A stretch of DNA of 64,000 bases from Heloderma charlesbogerti (GCA_026122225.1 JANEZZ010000468.1:1513001-1577000); one strand, 5' to 3'. Counted from the stretch's first letter, positions 20,783 to 32,605 are shown. A program made the numbers and translations. Notes: generated by a model from the sequence alone, not told the origin.

Positions 20783-20930
20783 AAGTGATGTAATGCTTCT
20801 GGGAGCACACCCTGAAACTAGTGGAAACCCTCGTTTCTGGAAGTGGGGAGGTACCTGGAGCCCTGCCCCTTCCAGAAATGAGCACTTCCACTCATTTTGG
20901 GGCTTGCTCCCAGAAGTGCTATATCGCATT
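20783..20930. mobile_element. Long-arm foldback element
   Basis: Arms of about 70 bp: GCTTCTGGGAGCACACCCTG with TTTCTGGAAGTGGGG at the left, CCCCTTCCAGAAATGAGCAC and GGGGCTTGCTCCCAGAAG at the right. A relative with the same arm text is at 46120-46276. Confidence 0.6.
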
Positions 20931-21111
20931 GCCCCAATAGTAGGGGCTGTTTACGGATCAGAGCCAGCGGGGCCTTCCACTCATGGACTGGAACCAGCAG
21001 GGCTGGCCATGTGCAGAAGCCCGCAATTGGATATTACTCATTGACTCCTACCTTGTGGTAAGCCATGGACACCCACAGGCACACACAGGGTTCAGCAGTG
21101 GCAGAACACCC

Positions 21112-21425
21112 ACATATTTATTTATTTATGATGTTTTTGGATTGCCTCTCCACTCAATGAGTGCTTGAGTTGATGTACAATAAAAATACAAAGATAAACA
21201 TACATACAAATATAAAAACCTATTTTAAAACCAGGGATCAATGAGAAAAACAGAGAGAGGCATTAACTGTGAAAAGCTTGGCCAAACAATATTGTCTTCA
21301 CCAGCCTTCTAAAGGACACTAATGAGGAGGCTAGCCTGACCTCTCAGGGGAGGATGTTCCACACCTGGGGTGTTGCTGCATAAAAGGCCCTGTTATGAAG
21401 GACCATCAACTTCACCTCTCTAGGA
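21112..21425 (-). mobile_element. L2 3' end, minus strand
   Basis: The low-coordinate edge is a TTTATTTATTTAT tail. Read on the minus strand, the distal part translates as RAFYAATPQVWNILP, EVRLASSLVSFRRLVKTILFGQAF, which lines up with RAFSVVAPTLWNSLPRELRHAPSLMSFRHALKTLLFRQAF of the L2 at 10958-14638. Confidence 0.75.
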
Positions 21426-21449
21426 GGTGAGACATGCAACAAATATGGG

Positions 21450-22700
21450 ATAGTGGTTTCATGTCAAAAACTAAATCCTGCACACAGTGTTGGACCATGA
21501 ACTAGGAGCAGTTGGGACTCAACATGGGCAAGATTTTTTTTCATAGCTAGCATGCACTGAAGTGGTTGTGAGAATACGGCCTCAGTAGAAGACAGCTCCT
21601 GATGTGAAGGAGGCAGGATGACACCATCTGCTTTGTCTTTTGGTTCGAGTGAGAGAGGATCGAGAATGTTGCTTTGGACAGCTGTGAGTTCAGCTGCCCA
21701 TGCAATGTGTGGAAAAAGCACAATGTTTGAAAATGGCTCAGATCATTACACGTGGACAGCCATGCATGACTTTGTCTCTGTTTCACCCAGGCAATCCTGA
21801 GGACTTTTCATTCTCTTCCAGAATCATAGGCAGAAGGCAAACCCATGAGAGCTGCACGGTTCAGTCTTGAACCCCCCCCCCGACAAAAAACCCTGAACAA
21901 GTGTCTGATCCCTGTTTCGGCTTGCCTAATTAAATGAAAGGTTGGACAGATGGGAGCTTCCTTCTCATCTCATAAGTGAATTGTGCTTTACCCTGTCAAA
22001 TGTGCCTCTCCTTAATAAAAGAAAAGAAAAAGAATTATGCTGCAATAGATTGCATCACATTGCATTTTTGGAAGCCTTACAAATGACTGAGCTCTAATAA
22101 GAAATGAATTCAGTAGTTCAATTTTGCCACAAAACAGAACGCCTGCTTTCTAGCATCAGCCAGGCACCATGAGGCGTTGGATGTTTCTAAATGTGAACAT
22201 AACTAGCAAAGCCATCCAAGATAAAGACTGCTGGGCTGGAAGGGAAACAAGGGCTCCCCTGAGAAGGCCCCCTCTCTTTCCCTGAAAAAGGATTTGAAGG
22301 GGGGATAGAAAACCACACACCATTGGGCCTCTTCTGAATTTTACACACAGCAGGAAAGCCTTGGGGAAGGGATTTTAGGTAGCATTGCATAGAATTCTCT
22401 GGGATTCAGATATAGTCAACAGAGCACAGAAATAGCCAGAAAGTCACTGTAAAGGCTACACACTACCAGTTTTTTTGTTTTGTTTTTAAGGAGCCAGATT
22501 GGAATGTTTTAGTAAGGCCAGATTCTCCTTACACATGAACCCAGGGAAGAATGAGTTGCCTACAGTGCTCCAAGCCTACAGCTCAGTAGCAAGAATGGGC
22601 CCTAGGAAATGGATACTCCCCAATTATCCTCTTCCTATTTTTTTTTACTATGACAGATCCAGATTTCTAATACATGGCAAATTTGCATCTAATACTGCCA
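21450..22700. other. Unassigned non-coding sequence
   Basis: Short frames only, no motif, no repeat partner in the window apart from a homopolymer C run near 21873. Confidence 0.45.
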
Positions 22701-22718
22701 GTGGTACCCATGTAGCAC

Positions 22719-23199
22719 TGTGAAGGTTTGAGGCCTACAGAGGCAAAGAAAAGAAAAAAGTCAGGCCTAAAGGCCGGGGGTTTTGTGTTGGGAGGGGGTA
22801 TCCCTGAGAGGAGTAGTTTCATTTCCCCGATTAAGTTTCATCCTTATTTCCCCAGTTAAGTTTCATTTCTTCAGGTCTGAAGCAATACTTCCGGTTTTGG
22901 GGAGGAGGGTATAAAAGGAGAGAATCAGAAAGACCAGAGCAGTAAGAGTAGAGTCGGGGAGACCAGAGCCTGAAGAGAGAGCAGGAAGGAGCAGCCTGGA
23001 GAAGTCTAAGTGCAGGTAGGGTAGAGGAACTTGCATTTTTTCACCCTTTATTTTCTCTTAATGCTTTTGTATCACTCAGCTTTATTCTGTAAATACCTTT
23101 AGTTGTGATTTACTTGCTTTAATTTACCAGTAAATTGTTGTGATAACACACAGGTGTCTGAAGTGCCAGTTACCCCACATCTACAGTCTAAACCTCACA
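22719..23199 (+). mobile_element. Candidate LTR
   Basis: A 481-bp block opens with TGTGAAGGTTTG and closes with CTAAACCTCACA, which are imperfect inverted ends of the TG...CA type. Inside is a TATAAAAG box at 22910-22917, about 190 bp from the left edge, and an AGTAAA near 23130. A roughly 27-bp tandem duplication (TTTCCCC.TTAAGTTTCAT) lies at 22820-22875. No second LTR, gag, pol or target duplication was found, so it would be a solo or broken LTR. The element class cannot be assigned. Confidence 0.45.
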
Positions 23200-23685
23200 T
23201 TATTGGGAAGGGGAAGTTTCAAAGAAGGAAGGTGGGACTCTTAAGGAGGCAAGAGTTCCTTAAGAAGTTGCTGAGGGGGTCCAGGTCATAAGGGGAGTCT
23301 TGACAGGCACACATGAAGGACTGCCAGTTTTAAGTGTCTGGAAATGTTGGGAATAAGATATTAGGTGTTACTTAAAATGTATAAATGGATGACATCTAAA
23401 TATGAAGGCAGTCTTATCAGATTGTAGGGAAATGTATATTTGCAGAAAATATTTTTTCAAAAGAATATGTGGGCCAGAACGAAAACATCTTTCAAGGCAT
23501 ATCTGTACAGATGTTTGAAAGTGTTCAGAATCTCACTGAGTTCTTCTGAACTATACCCTATAGACAAGCAAAGGTGTTGGTATGTGCTGATTGGTCAGTT
23601 ACCTGATAGTCCGGAAAGGGGGCAATGACTTGTGCAGTGTGTACAACAGGCTTTCAGTGCCTTGATAATCGTAATCTTAACTTAA
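23200..23685. other. Unassigned sequence after the candidate LTR
   Basis: No primer-binding site that I can name follows the LTR edge, and there is no reading frame with a retroviral or gypsy motif. Confidence 0.45.
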
Positions 23686-23689
23686 TCAT

Positions 23690-23932
23690 CATCATATTAT
23701 TGAGCTTTGATATATGCTTTCAAGTGTTCAGAGCACTCTCCGTGCGTTATGCTGTTGCAATTCTTAAAACAACCCTGTGAGGCAGGCCAGTATTAATATT
23801 CCCAGATTGTAGATGGGAAAGAGGCTAAGAGAGACACTAGACTGGCTTGCCTAAGGTTACCTGGTGAGTTCATGACAGAGATGAAGTACAAACTGGAGGC
23901 TTCCTGATTCCTAGCTCAGTTGCCTAGCCACA
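23690..23932 (+). mobile_element. MIR SINE
   Basis: The core AACCCTGTGAGGCAGGCCAG, TATTAATATTCCCAGATTGTAGATGGGAAA, GGCTAAGAGAGACACTAG and GCTTGCCTAAGGTTACCTGG is the conserved MIR/CORE text. It is old and diverged, as MIRs are in all amniotes. Confidence 0.8.
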
Positions 23933-23997
23933 GAACAGCATTCAAGAACTTTGCAGAGGAAGACCTTTGCAAAAACAGAAAAGCATGAGGGGAACAT

Positions 23998-24068
23998 ATA
24001 TAGCTCAGTGACAGAGCACATGTTTTGCATGCAGAAGATCCCAGGTTCAATCCCTGGCATCTCCAATA
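23998..24068 (+). mobile_element. tRNA-derived SINE head
   Basis: Pol III boxes: box A in TAGCTCAGTGACAGAGCA (24001-24018) and box B GGTTCAATCC (24044-24053), then CTGGCATCTCCAA. The body is missing; a microsatellite follows directly. Confidence 0.8.
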
Positions 24069-24077
24069 TAATCATTC

Positions 24078-24199
<122 letters not shown>

Positions 24200-26120
24200 T
24201 GAGTGATATATAAATCTATTAAATAAGTAATGAACTGTGGTACAGAACCACCAATGGTAACCCACAGCCCCTGCACTATTGGTACTTTTCCTGTGGAATA
24301 TTTTTTCCTCTGTACTTCCTCTTTATAGGAACATTTGACTGCATGGCATCTGGGAAGTGTTGATTAATAGGGTCTCTAGGAGGTCTAGTAAAAAGTTTCG
24401 TCTGATGCGCTGCTCTCACGTCTCAAGGAAAATATTTTGTGATTGGTGACAATATCCAAGAACAAAATGCATGCATGGCAACAGACGTGAAATGCACACA
24501 CATGTATTTTTGGTATGTGCCCCTTTATAATGCAGTGGCATATGAGGAAAAATCGGCTTTCCCACTCACATGTACTTTAAAGGGACAAGGACCCAAAAAT
24601 ACACATGCATTTCACACTTGAAGCAGCACACATGTATTTTGCACTTCAGTATTGTTAAGGCTGCTCACCGACTATTTCTTTGTGAGGCTAGTAGCCAAGG
24701 GATGATCTCTTGATGTTTCATCAATGGGAGCTAATGTCACGAGATGATCTCCTGTTCTAGCAGCTTCAGATCTCTCTTGAGAGTTTTGGAGATAGAGCTG
24801 TTAATGAGTAGCTTCTCAAAATCCCCACCCCCCATTTGTGTGCAGAGAAATTGGGGTGACTATTTCACCACATTTCTCCAGGGAGAAGATAAATTCTCAA
24901 ACGGTTTCTAAGGGCTGGGACTCACCATTAGCTGTGGCAGTAGCACAGCTTATTTCTTTTCCCGCATCTGTTGTTACAGCAGCAGCAATTGGGTTGGCAA
25001 ACTAGCTACCATTTTGCATTCTTCATAATGCCCCAGACCTAGCAGTGTCTCTTGGCATTGTGAGGGGTGTGTGTGTGTGGAGGGGGGAGAACATTCAGAG
25101 AACATGTGAAGTGGCCTTCTTTTCCTAGGGCGGGAATGAGAAAAAGAAACATCTCAGGAATTTTCTTAGAAAAAAGGCCTTCTGAGAAATGTTGGCTCAG
25201 CTCTAGGATATACCCACCAGAGCTTGGAGTATATGACACCCTTCCTGCTGAGTGGAGTGGCACAGAGGCTGCAGAAGCAGCCATTGGCAGTTTTGGAAGA
25301 GGGAGAGAATAAGCAAGCTGAGATGTTTTCCTTGCAATTAGCTAAAATTGGGAGGGTGCCCAAATTTCTGTTTGGGGATCTGTCCTGTAGGAGTGCCTGG
25401 TTTGCTTCCACTTATGTACTGCGTGTATATTTGTAAGTAAAGCAAATAAGACACCATGAGTCTCCAGTGTTCTCTCATGCAAAGTAAACTTAACCCGATA
25501 GAATTGCCTCTGAAACTTCCCATTGCTTGAGGACGTGAGGAGCATGGATAGAAAAATATTTTATTTTAAGCGATCTCCATTCAGAATCATGGGGAAAGGG
25601 CCCTGAAGTCATAGAGGTGCAGATGCAGAAGCCTTTCTTCCCTGATTCCTGATATTTTAATTCTCAGGTTGACATTGCTGCATGGATGCTAAGCTGTCAG
25701 CTCCGGCTGTGAAACAACATGACAGGGAAAGCACTCCTGTGACCTGATAATAGGCAAAGGACGCTGTTTATGATAATGCCAGCAATAAAACCTAGAGAGA
25801 GTTGACAGCCTCCTTTTTGCAGAGGGAACAGATCAAAACTCCCCTGTGCATCTGTCAGACTGAGGAAAACCTTTCATTGCTCCCAAAAATGAAGAATAAT
25901 TCAGATTTGGCTCCCTGTGACAGATGCAGTGAGATGACGGGCATTGAGCAGGGTGTGTGGCATGTTTTGCAGCATCTTTCCCAGCCCTTGGGGGAAGCAA
26001 GTAGCAGTGGGTCTAAGAAAGGTCCAGTTCCCTTCCTACCTGTGGGATAAATGTGGCAAACATCAATATGAGGACAGCCTGCTCAGCCGATCTCTCAACT
26101 GAAAGCAGGCGAGCACTATT
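24200..26120. other. Unassigned non-coding sequence
   Basis: Overlapping short frames on both strands (25030-25540) with no motif. I see no gene or transposon that I can name. Confidence 0.45.
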
Positions 26121-26125
26121 TCTTT

Positions 26126-26205
26126 TTAGAATTAATTTATTGATGTTTGATCCTACCCTTCCTCCAAGAAGCTTAGGGCAGCATACATACGGATATCCTC
26201 ACAAC
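26126..26205 (-). mobile_element. SINE 3' end, minus strand
   Basis: TTAATTTATTGATGTTTGAT, CCTACCCTTCCTCCAAGAAGC, TTAGGGCAGCATACATACGG is the minus-strand form of the SINE tail seen at 16930-17035. Confidence 0.55.
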
Positions 26206-26209
26206 TCCA

Positions 26210-27525
26210 AATTAATGGGAGAAATACTTGGTTGGTTTGTTTATGGCCTAGGGCAGGGGCGCACCCCTATTTTTGGGATGGAAGCCACATTGGGGCTGGG
26301 TGACCTGTCGGGGGCCACATTCAAGAAGGGGCTATGTGCAGAACCAAAAGGGGGCAGTCATCCCCTACTCTCATTTTCCTTTTTGGGTGCCACTGCACCA
26401 AACTGATCTAGCAATACAAAACCACTCCATGTTACCTTCCTCATTTTTCAATGGCTGAAGACCTCGGCAGCAATTTCCCATTGCTTTGCTTTCTTTTCCT
26501 TTCTTCAAACATTCCCTACAAGGTTCATACTGAATATTCTGTCCTGCATTGGCATTGTCTGAGTTCTACCCCAAGTTCCGGCATCCATTAGCTGAGTCTC
26601 TACACCACTGACCCAAAAGACGGCGGCATAGGGATGGCTTGAGAAAGGGCGCAATTTAAACACAATCTTCTCCTCCAACCCCACTCCCCCATCCAAATGC
26701 TGCACCATCCTGAAGGACCAAATTGCCAAGCATTCTCAAGACTTCCAAAAAGAACAAACCCACACCACTCCTAAATGCACTTCTTTGCATCTTCCAACAA
26801 AATCAAAATCAAGATTCTTTGCCCCAGTGTTGGGTTACAATGCTTGCAAGCAGTGCCTGAAACAAAATCCATAATATAGACTATTATGCACTCATTTCAA
26901 ATCATGTTGCATCTTGTGTCAGCCTCCTGTTGGTGTCTGCCCCACTGTTTCTTATTCCCATTTTCCATCAGTTTCAGTATGCACAATGTTCAAATGGCAA
27001 AGTGTGAGCCAGAATGCTGATACGTTCATTAATGCAAGTAAAATGAGGCTCAATGCTGAGGCAGGGCTGTGGGATTTGATCTTTCTACACAGGCTTCTAG
27101 AATTGGCAGCATTGCTTCCCTTCCACCAATCCACATATCTTCCCTCTGACAACTAAGAGATATGAACTACTGTTATATAATTAAATGGCAAACCCCCCAT
27201 TCATTTAAATGGGGAATCACTGAAGCCTCAGTATTTATGGGCTATATCAAAAGACTATATAGACATTTCCCTACCATTTATTTGCAAGGAATGCACATGA
27301 AGGAAAATTCATTCCACCTACCCTCTCACCCTTAGGGGAAGAATTTTATATTTGATCAAAAACATTCCACATACATTTTTATTTTATAGTTGAATAATAT
27401 AAAATATTAATAATAATAATCACAGAAAATATAATCTCATGCACATCATGAGTTGGAGATTAGTATATAGGATACCTGTGCTGTAGGAAGAAACGTTACG
27501 GGCACACAAAGGGACAAAATAATAC
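26210..27525. other. Unassigned; possible hAT left end
   Basis: CCTAGGGCAGGGGCGCACCC at 26247-26266 looks like the start of a CAGGGG-type hAT element, but I found no matching right end. The rest is AT-rich with no feature. Confidence 0.35.
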
Positions 27526-27533
27526 AGTAAGAG

Positions 27534-27630
27534 GGCAATCCTATCAAGTTTAGACAGAAAAAAGTCCTACAGCTCCCAGAATTCTGGGAGCTGCAGGACT
27601 TTTTTCTGTCTAAACGTGCATAGGATTGCC
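27534..27630. mobile_element. Near-perfect hairpin MITE
   Basis: GGCAATCCTAT (27534-27544) and ATAGGATTGCC (27620-27630) are the ends. The inner arms 27548-27581 and 27582-27615 pair over 34 bp with a single mismatch and no loop, centred on GAATTC. A diverged half-copy is near 48748-48800. Confidence 0.85.
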
Positions 27631-27798
27631 TTCTAAATTCACCAAAGACATCTGTTTGACCTTGGTGGGGGAGTAGCATATCAACTCTGCCTTCTATAAC
27701 CATCAGTCTCCTGATATACCCATATGGCTGTCTGGCCCTAGATTAGGAACCTAGGAAACTGCCTTATATATCAAATGAGACCATTTTTCCATCTAGAC

Positions 27799-27923
27799 CA
27801 GCCTTCCCTGACCTGATACTTTGGACTACAACTCCAAGCATTCATGACCATTAGACATGCTGGCTGGGTCTGATGGGAGTTGAAGTCCAAAACATTTGGA
27901 AGGCACCAGTTTGGGGGAGGCAG
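27799..27923. mobile_element. hAT MITE with perfect 8-bp duplication
   Basis: A 125-bp foldback (CAGCCTTCCCTGACCTG ... GTTTGGGGGAGGCAG; inner GGACTACAACTCC and GGGAGTTGAAGTCC). The octamer ATCTAGAC occurs at 27791-27798 and 27924-27931. The SINE text continues across it once one octamer is removed. Confidence 0.88.
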
Positions 27924-28019
27924 ATCTAGACTGATAGCGGCTCTTCAGTATTTCACGGAGAGATTTTCCACATTACCTGCTACTTGGCTTATGTATTCGA
28001 ACAACTGATAAATAACACC

Positions 28020-28245
28020 AGTTGATGTTTCAGTTATTGAGACTGCCTATTTTGTAATGAATTTAAAATGTTATAATGCTAGTATTCTTGAAATGAAATT
28101 TTATGTGGGTTATCATATAGTTTGAAAGTAATTGGTACCAAAGTGTTTATTATAGCCATTTATTGATAGATATTTTTGTTTTGCTGTTTTGTGTTGTGAG
28201 CAGTTTTAGACACATTTATGTGGGAAAGCCACATATGTATTAAAG
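28020..28245 (+). mobile_element. Probable L2 3'-UTR tail
   Basis: T-rich text with TGTTTTGTGTTGTGAGCAGT, then CACATATGTATTAAAGGG, running into a GAT microsatellite. It lies between SINE parts 2 and 3. Confidence 0.45.
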
Positions 28246-28246
28246 G

Positions 28247-28274
28247 GATGATGGTGATGATGATGACGATGATG
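28247..28274. repeat. (GAT)n microsatellite
   Basis: About nine GAT units with two substitutions. Confidence 0.9.
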
Positions 28275-28339
28275 CTTTTAACTGGAGATGCCTGGGGCCC
28301 TCTGCATGCAAACCACATGCCCTACTCCTCAATTACAGT

Positions 28340-28955
28340 TCCTCCCTGACAACTCCCTAACAATTACTACTACAGTACTAAATCTCACAACTTCATTAAA
28401 ATATAATCCCATTTTGAAATGATGTGCATTGTGCAAACAGATTTTCTTAATGGCACAATGGGGAAATATCTATCTATAGGAACTTTTTGATAACCTAATA
28501 TAAATATACTGCAAAGCTTGCTGTTTTCTAGTGCTGAGAAATGTGCATCTTTTGAAAATAATGGTTTCAGAAATTATTGGAACATCTCCTTCAAGTGATA
28601 CAAGGACAGCCAAGCCACTCAGTATTCCTGCCTTTGTTTTCTCTTTTCTCCTGGTTCCTGCAGTACTGCCAGCTGTCCTGGCTGCCGTAGCTATAGCAAC
28701 AACAACGAGGTGACTCCCTGCCTGTCCACTGCAACCCAACATCCAGCAGAGAACCACAGCTTCCAAAGTCTATCCCACCACCAAAGGGTTTTCTGTCCAT
28801 CAGTCCATATGGTAGACCTCATCTCTGGCCTGCTGAGATTCATCAGGCAGGCAATGCATATATCCGAGAAAAATTCAGGCCCCAAGCTACCTGTAAGCAA
28901 GCAGACCTTTGCAAATAATGAATTCTCAACAGGTTAGCTAGAAAAGGGGAATATG
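28340..28955. other. Unassigned sequence
   Basis: A 60-codon plus-strand frame (28531-28713) ends in a hydrophobic Val/Leu/Ala-rich stretch, but it has no homologue or splice support. I regard it as chance. Confidence 0.4.
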
Positions 28956-28956
28956 T

Positions 28957-30408
28957 AAAATTTCAGTCTGGCTTCAGACCCGGTTATAGGACAGAAACAG
29001 CTTTGGTCTCCTTGGTGGATGACCTATGCCAGGAACTAGACAGGGTGAGTGTGTCCCTGTTGGTTCTGCTGGACCTCTCAGCAGCTTTCGATACCATCAG
29101 CCATGGTATCCTTCTGGGCCGCCTCGCTGGGATGGGACTTGGAGGCACTGTTTTACAGTGGCTCCATTCCTTCTTGGAGGGGCGGACCCAGAAGGTGGTG
29201 CTGGGGACTTCTGTTGCTGGGGGCCATTGGCCTGTGGGGTTCCTCAGGGTTCCATTCTGTCCCCCATGCTATTTAACATATACATGAAACCATTGGGAGA
29301 GGTTGTCCGGAGTTTGGGGGTTTGGTGTCAGCAGCTTGCTGATGACACCCAACTCTACTTTTCCTTTCCATCTAATTCCAAGGAAGCTGTTGCAGTGCTA
29401 AACCGGTGTCTATCAGCAGCAATGGACTGGGTGAGGGTAAACAAATTGAAGCTTAATCCAGACAAGACAGAGGTGCTCCTGGTCAGTCGAAAGGTAGATC
29501 AGGGAATAGGGATTCAGCTTGTGCTGGATGGGGTTACACTCCCCCTGAAGACACAGGTTCGCAGCTTGGGTGTACTTCTGGATTCAGCCCTGAGCCTGGA
29601 TGCCCAGGTTTCAGCGGTGGCCAGGAGTGCATTTGCACAGTTAAAGCGAGTGCGCCAGCTGCGCCCATTCCTTGAGATGTCTGACTTGGCCACAGTGACA
29701 CATGCCTTAGTTACATCCCGTTTGGATTACTGTAACGCGCTCTACGTGGGCTGCCTCTGAAGAGTGCTTCGGAAACTTCAGCTGGTTCAAAGAGCTGCTG
29801 CCAGACTGTTGACTGGGGCTGGCTACAGGGAGCATAAACTCCCTGCTAAAACAGCTTCACTGGCTCCCAGTCTGTTTCCAGGCACAATTCAAAGCGCTGG
29901 TCATGACCTATAAAGCCCTATATGGCTTGGGTCCAGGTTATCTGAAAGACTGTATTCTCCCTATGAGCCTGCTCATGCCCTGAGATCTTTAGGGGAGGCC
30001 CTTCTCTGCGTCCCACCACCATCACAGGCTCGCCTGGTGGGAACGCTGGAGAGGGCCTTCTCGGTGGCTGCCCCAAGGCTCTGGAACTCCCTTCCCAGGG
30101 AGGCGAGAGTGGCACCCTCCTTGGTATGTTTCCTCAGGCAGGCAAAAACTTTTTTTTTCTGCAGGCCTTTGGGGATACATAGTCTGGACCTGTGAGAATA
30201 TGATGGATTGGTACTATTGTTTATATTGTTGTTTTTTAAATTCTGATATTTTATAAAATTTTAATATTATGATGATTTAATTATATTTTAAACTTTTATA
30301 TATTTTTATTTATATGTTTTAACTGTACAAGTTTTTAATGTTGTAAAGCCGCCTCGAGTCCCGGTATTGGGAAAAAGGCGGGATATAAATAAATATAGTA
30401 ATATAGTA
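28957..30408 (+). mobile_element. L2 LINE, 5'-truncated, second copy
   Basis: Begins inside the reverse transcriptase ([21 protein letters not shown]) and ends with the L2 3' tail GTAAAGCCGCCTCGAGTCCC, GGCGGGATATAAATAAATA. It lacks the endonuclease and 5' region. It is a different subfamily from the L2 at 10958: the 3' UTR is longer and the box reads GCCGCCTCGAG rather than CGCCCAGAGTGG. Confidence 0.85.
28973..30130 (+). pseudogene. L2 reverse transcriptase C-terminal half, broken
   Basis: Frame 1 (to about 29220) has LLDLSAAFDTISHGILLGRL, motif A with both Asp residues. A frameshift near 29220 moves the reading to a second frame with [22 protein letters not shown], then QQLADDTQLYFSF. The catalytic box therefore reads LADD, not the YADD of the other L2. 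The second frame ends at 29760 after ALYVGCL through a one-base loss. Later text to about 30130 (ERAFSVAAPRLWNSLPREAR in shifted frames) completes the C-terminus. Confidence 0.8.
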
Positions 30409-30409
30409 A

Positions 30410-32235
30410 CAACACCCTCCTCCAGTGGACAATCTGGGCTACATATCTCTTGCTCTTCAATGCCTTGTGGCCTCCTCATTAGCTGTGTGCTGGATTCAGA
30501 GGCCTTGAATACCCAAGGCTAGGAGGGAAGACTTGGGTATGGAGTGTTTGGCTGGGTGGGGGATTCAGGAGGCTGAGTGGCACACCGTGTTGCCAGCTTG
30601 CCAATTCTATGTATGTCAGGGCTGGCAGGGCCAGCTGAGGGCAAGGCTTCGGCCGCTATTCATTCAGTCAGCAGACACTCTTGTCACATGTCCAGTTTCA
30701 CAGACACTCCCTGGAGTTAGAGAAGCAATGAATGAAGGTGGTTGCTGTGTGTAAGAGCTCACTGATATACCAGAATGGGCAATATAAATGCCTTGAAATA
30801 AGCACCGAACACAACAGGGCTGTTTCCGTTTGGATATAATTTGCATTATCAAACTCTGTAATGAATGGGTGGGAGCCAAACACACAGAAACGTCCACTGA
30901 TCTTAATCTAGGTGACAGTGCATAAAGATGATGCTCATGAGTCTCCAAATTAAGCAAACTCTTATTAGTGCAACCCTTTTATGCACAGATTACCTTAGAG
31001 GGCTCTGTTTACAAGGCCTGCATTTGCTGTGGAATGAATCCTGCTACGTATAGAGAGAGAGAGCTTCCTGCTAGGGCCACTCAGAGAGCAAGTCTGTCAG
31101 ATGGAGACAAACCTCCCTGGCCCTTTTAATGAGATTCTTCCTGAATGCCATCCTCTCAAGTGACATGCTGAATAATTCAAGGAAGACCCTGAACAGCCTA
31201 GAAAATACCTCTAGGTCTTGCTTAATGAGCTCATCACTGACTATTAATCCAAGGCCAACTTGGAGGTGGGATGACAGGGGACCTGGCCAATGACAACATT
31301 CTATCACTATGGGATGATTTGTTGGAAAGGTTCAGGAGTGTTTCTCTAAAGAGGTACCTATTACAATTAAAGGAGGGGGCTTCTCAGCACTCGGCAGGGA
31401 TTGACTCCAGATCTGGAGACATGTTGAGCAGTGAATGGTTTGGAAAGAATTAGGAAGAATGAATGGGTTTAGCCATTTTGAGGGGTAAAAAATCCATATA
31501 TTTAGGATTGTTGAAGCAATCTCTGCCTGTGGTTACAAAATATAATGCATTCAGTGGAAAATGCTTTCCATTTGAGAGTTTTGTCTTCTCAAACAAGCTT
31601 CAGGGGTGACTGGTGTGCTGTATGCCACAGTGATTTCATACTATTTGATATCAGTGGAGACTCTTCTATCCTACCCTGTATCCGGGGGCTTCACATTCTA
31701 AGATTTCCAAAGGCTTATAACCATTCCTTCCCAATGGAGTAAGCAATCTCTAAAATAGTAAACACAAAGAAGTAAACAAACATTAAAACACATTTTTACA
31801 AGTTCACAAAATAGCATAGGAATAGAGGAATGTAGTATCACCTGCTATCAGTGTTGTCACAGGCACTACTAATTGGTACCCATGACCCATGCCAATACAG
31901 TACACATAGCATTTCACTGTAGTAGGCATGGTAGTGGAAGGGGTAGAAATCACATTTTTTTTCACCATGACAAAATATTGTTGTTTTGAATACTAGGAAA
32001 TTAGCTTTTTTTCACAGTAGAGACCCTAGCTGTGGGAAAGAATTTGGATCACCTGAGATGACTAATAGCTTCCCATTTATTGCACTGATATACCATTGCC
32101 TTGGTAAGCCTGAATTTACAGGTAGATCTCTTTGGAAGGAATGTGTGAATCAGCAAAAGTCAAGCTCATCAAAGTTCTCTGAATTCCACCTTGAAGCTCA
32201 TTCTAACTTGTGTCCATATCATATCATATCATATC
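30410..32235. other. Unassigned non-coding sequence
   Basis: Several frames of 60-98 codons without motifs. No transposon that I can name. Confidence 0.4.
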
Positions 32236-32239
32236 AGTT

Positions 32240-32590
32240 TGCCTGGCACCTACATTGTATTCCTTCCGGTGCCAGGTGAAGACCTTTTTATTTTCCCAGG
32301 TATTTTAGCTTTCTAGACTTTTAGCTTTGCTATTTTAAATCTGTATTTTAAATCTCTGCATTGCTGCTAGGTTTTATTCTGATTTTATTCTGATTGTATT
32401 GTTATACTGTGGTTTTAATGTTTTATATATTTTATATTGTTTTATTGTGTGCTCTTTGGTTTTAATTTTTGTGAACTGCCCAGACAGCTTTGGCTGTTGG
32501 GTGGTACAGAAATGAAATAAAATGCAATAAATAAAAAAATCAAAAATCACAAGCTTAATCAAATGCAATAAATAAATAAATAAATAAAAA
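32240..32590 (+). mobile_element. L2-type 3' end
   Basis: CTGGCACCTACATTGTATTC, GTGCCAGGTGAAGACC, a long T-rich 3' UTR and GTGAACTGCCCAGACAGCTT, GTACAGAAATGAAATAAA, then an (AAAT)n tail. The layout matches 55410-55765, including the GTGAAGACCTTTTTATTTTC and GTTAAGACCTATCTCTTTTC segments. Confidence 0.6.
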
Positions 32591-32605
32591 CAAAAAATCA
32601 CAAGC

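Larger units (their letters stand above)
27742..28335 (-). mobile_element. tRNA-derived SINE split into three parts
   Basis: Compared with the copy at 35790-35990: part 1 is 27742-27798 (AGGAAACTGCCTTATATATC...CCATCTAGAC), part 2 is 27924-28010 (GCGGCTCTTCAGTATTTC region), part 3 is 28283-28335 (GGAGATGCCTGGGGCCCTCT, the box B side). A MITE fills the first gap and an L2-like tail the second, so the SINE is the oldest layer here. Confidence 0.72.

Noticed and set aside
23998..24068. Box A and box B considered as a true tRNA gene
   Set aside because: No cloverleaf with a proper anticodon stem and acceptor pairing; same text recurs in SINE copies at 5088 and 35790.
28531..28713. 60-codon frame with a hydrophobic C-terminal stretch, considered as a small membrane protein
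   Set aside because: No homologue or second exon visible; hydrophobicity comes from a short GTN/GCN-rich stretch.
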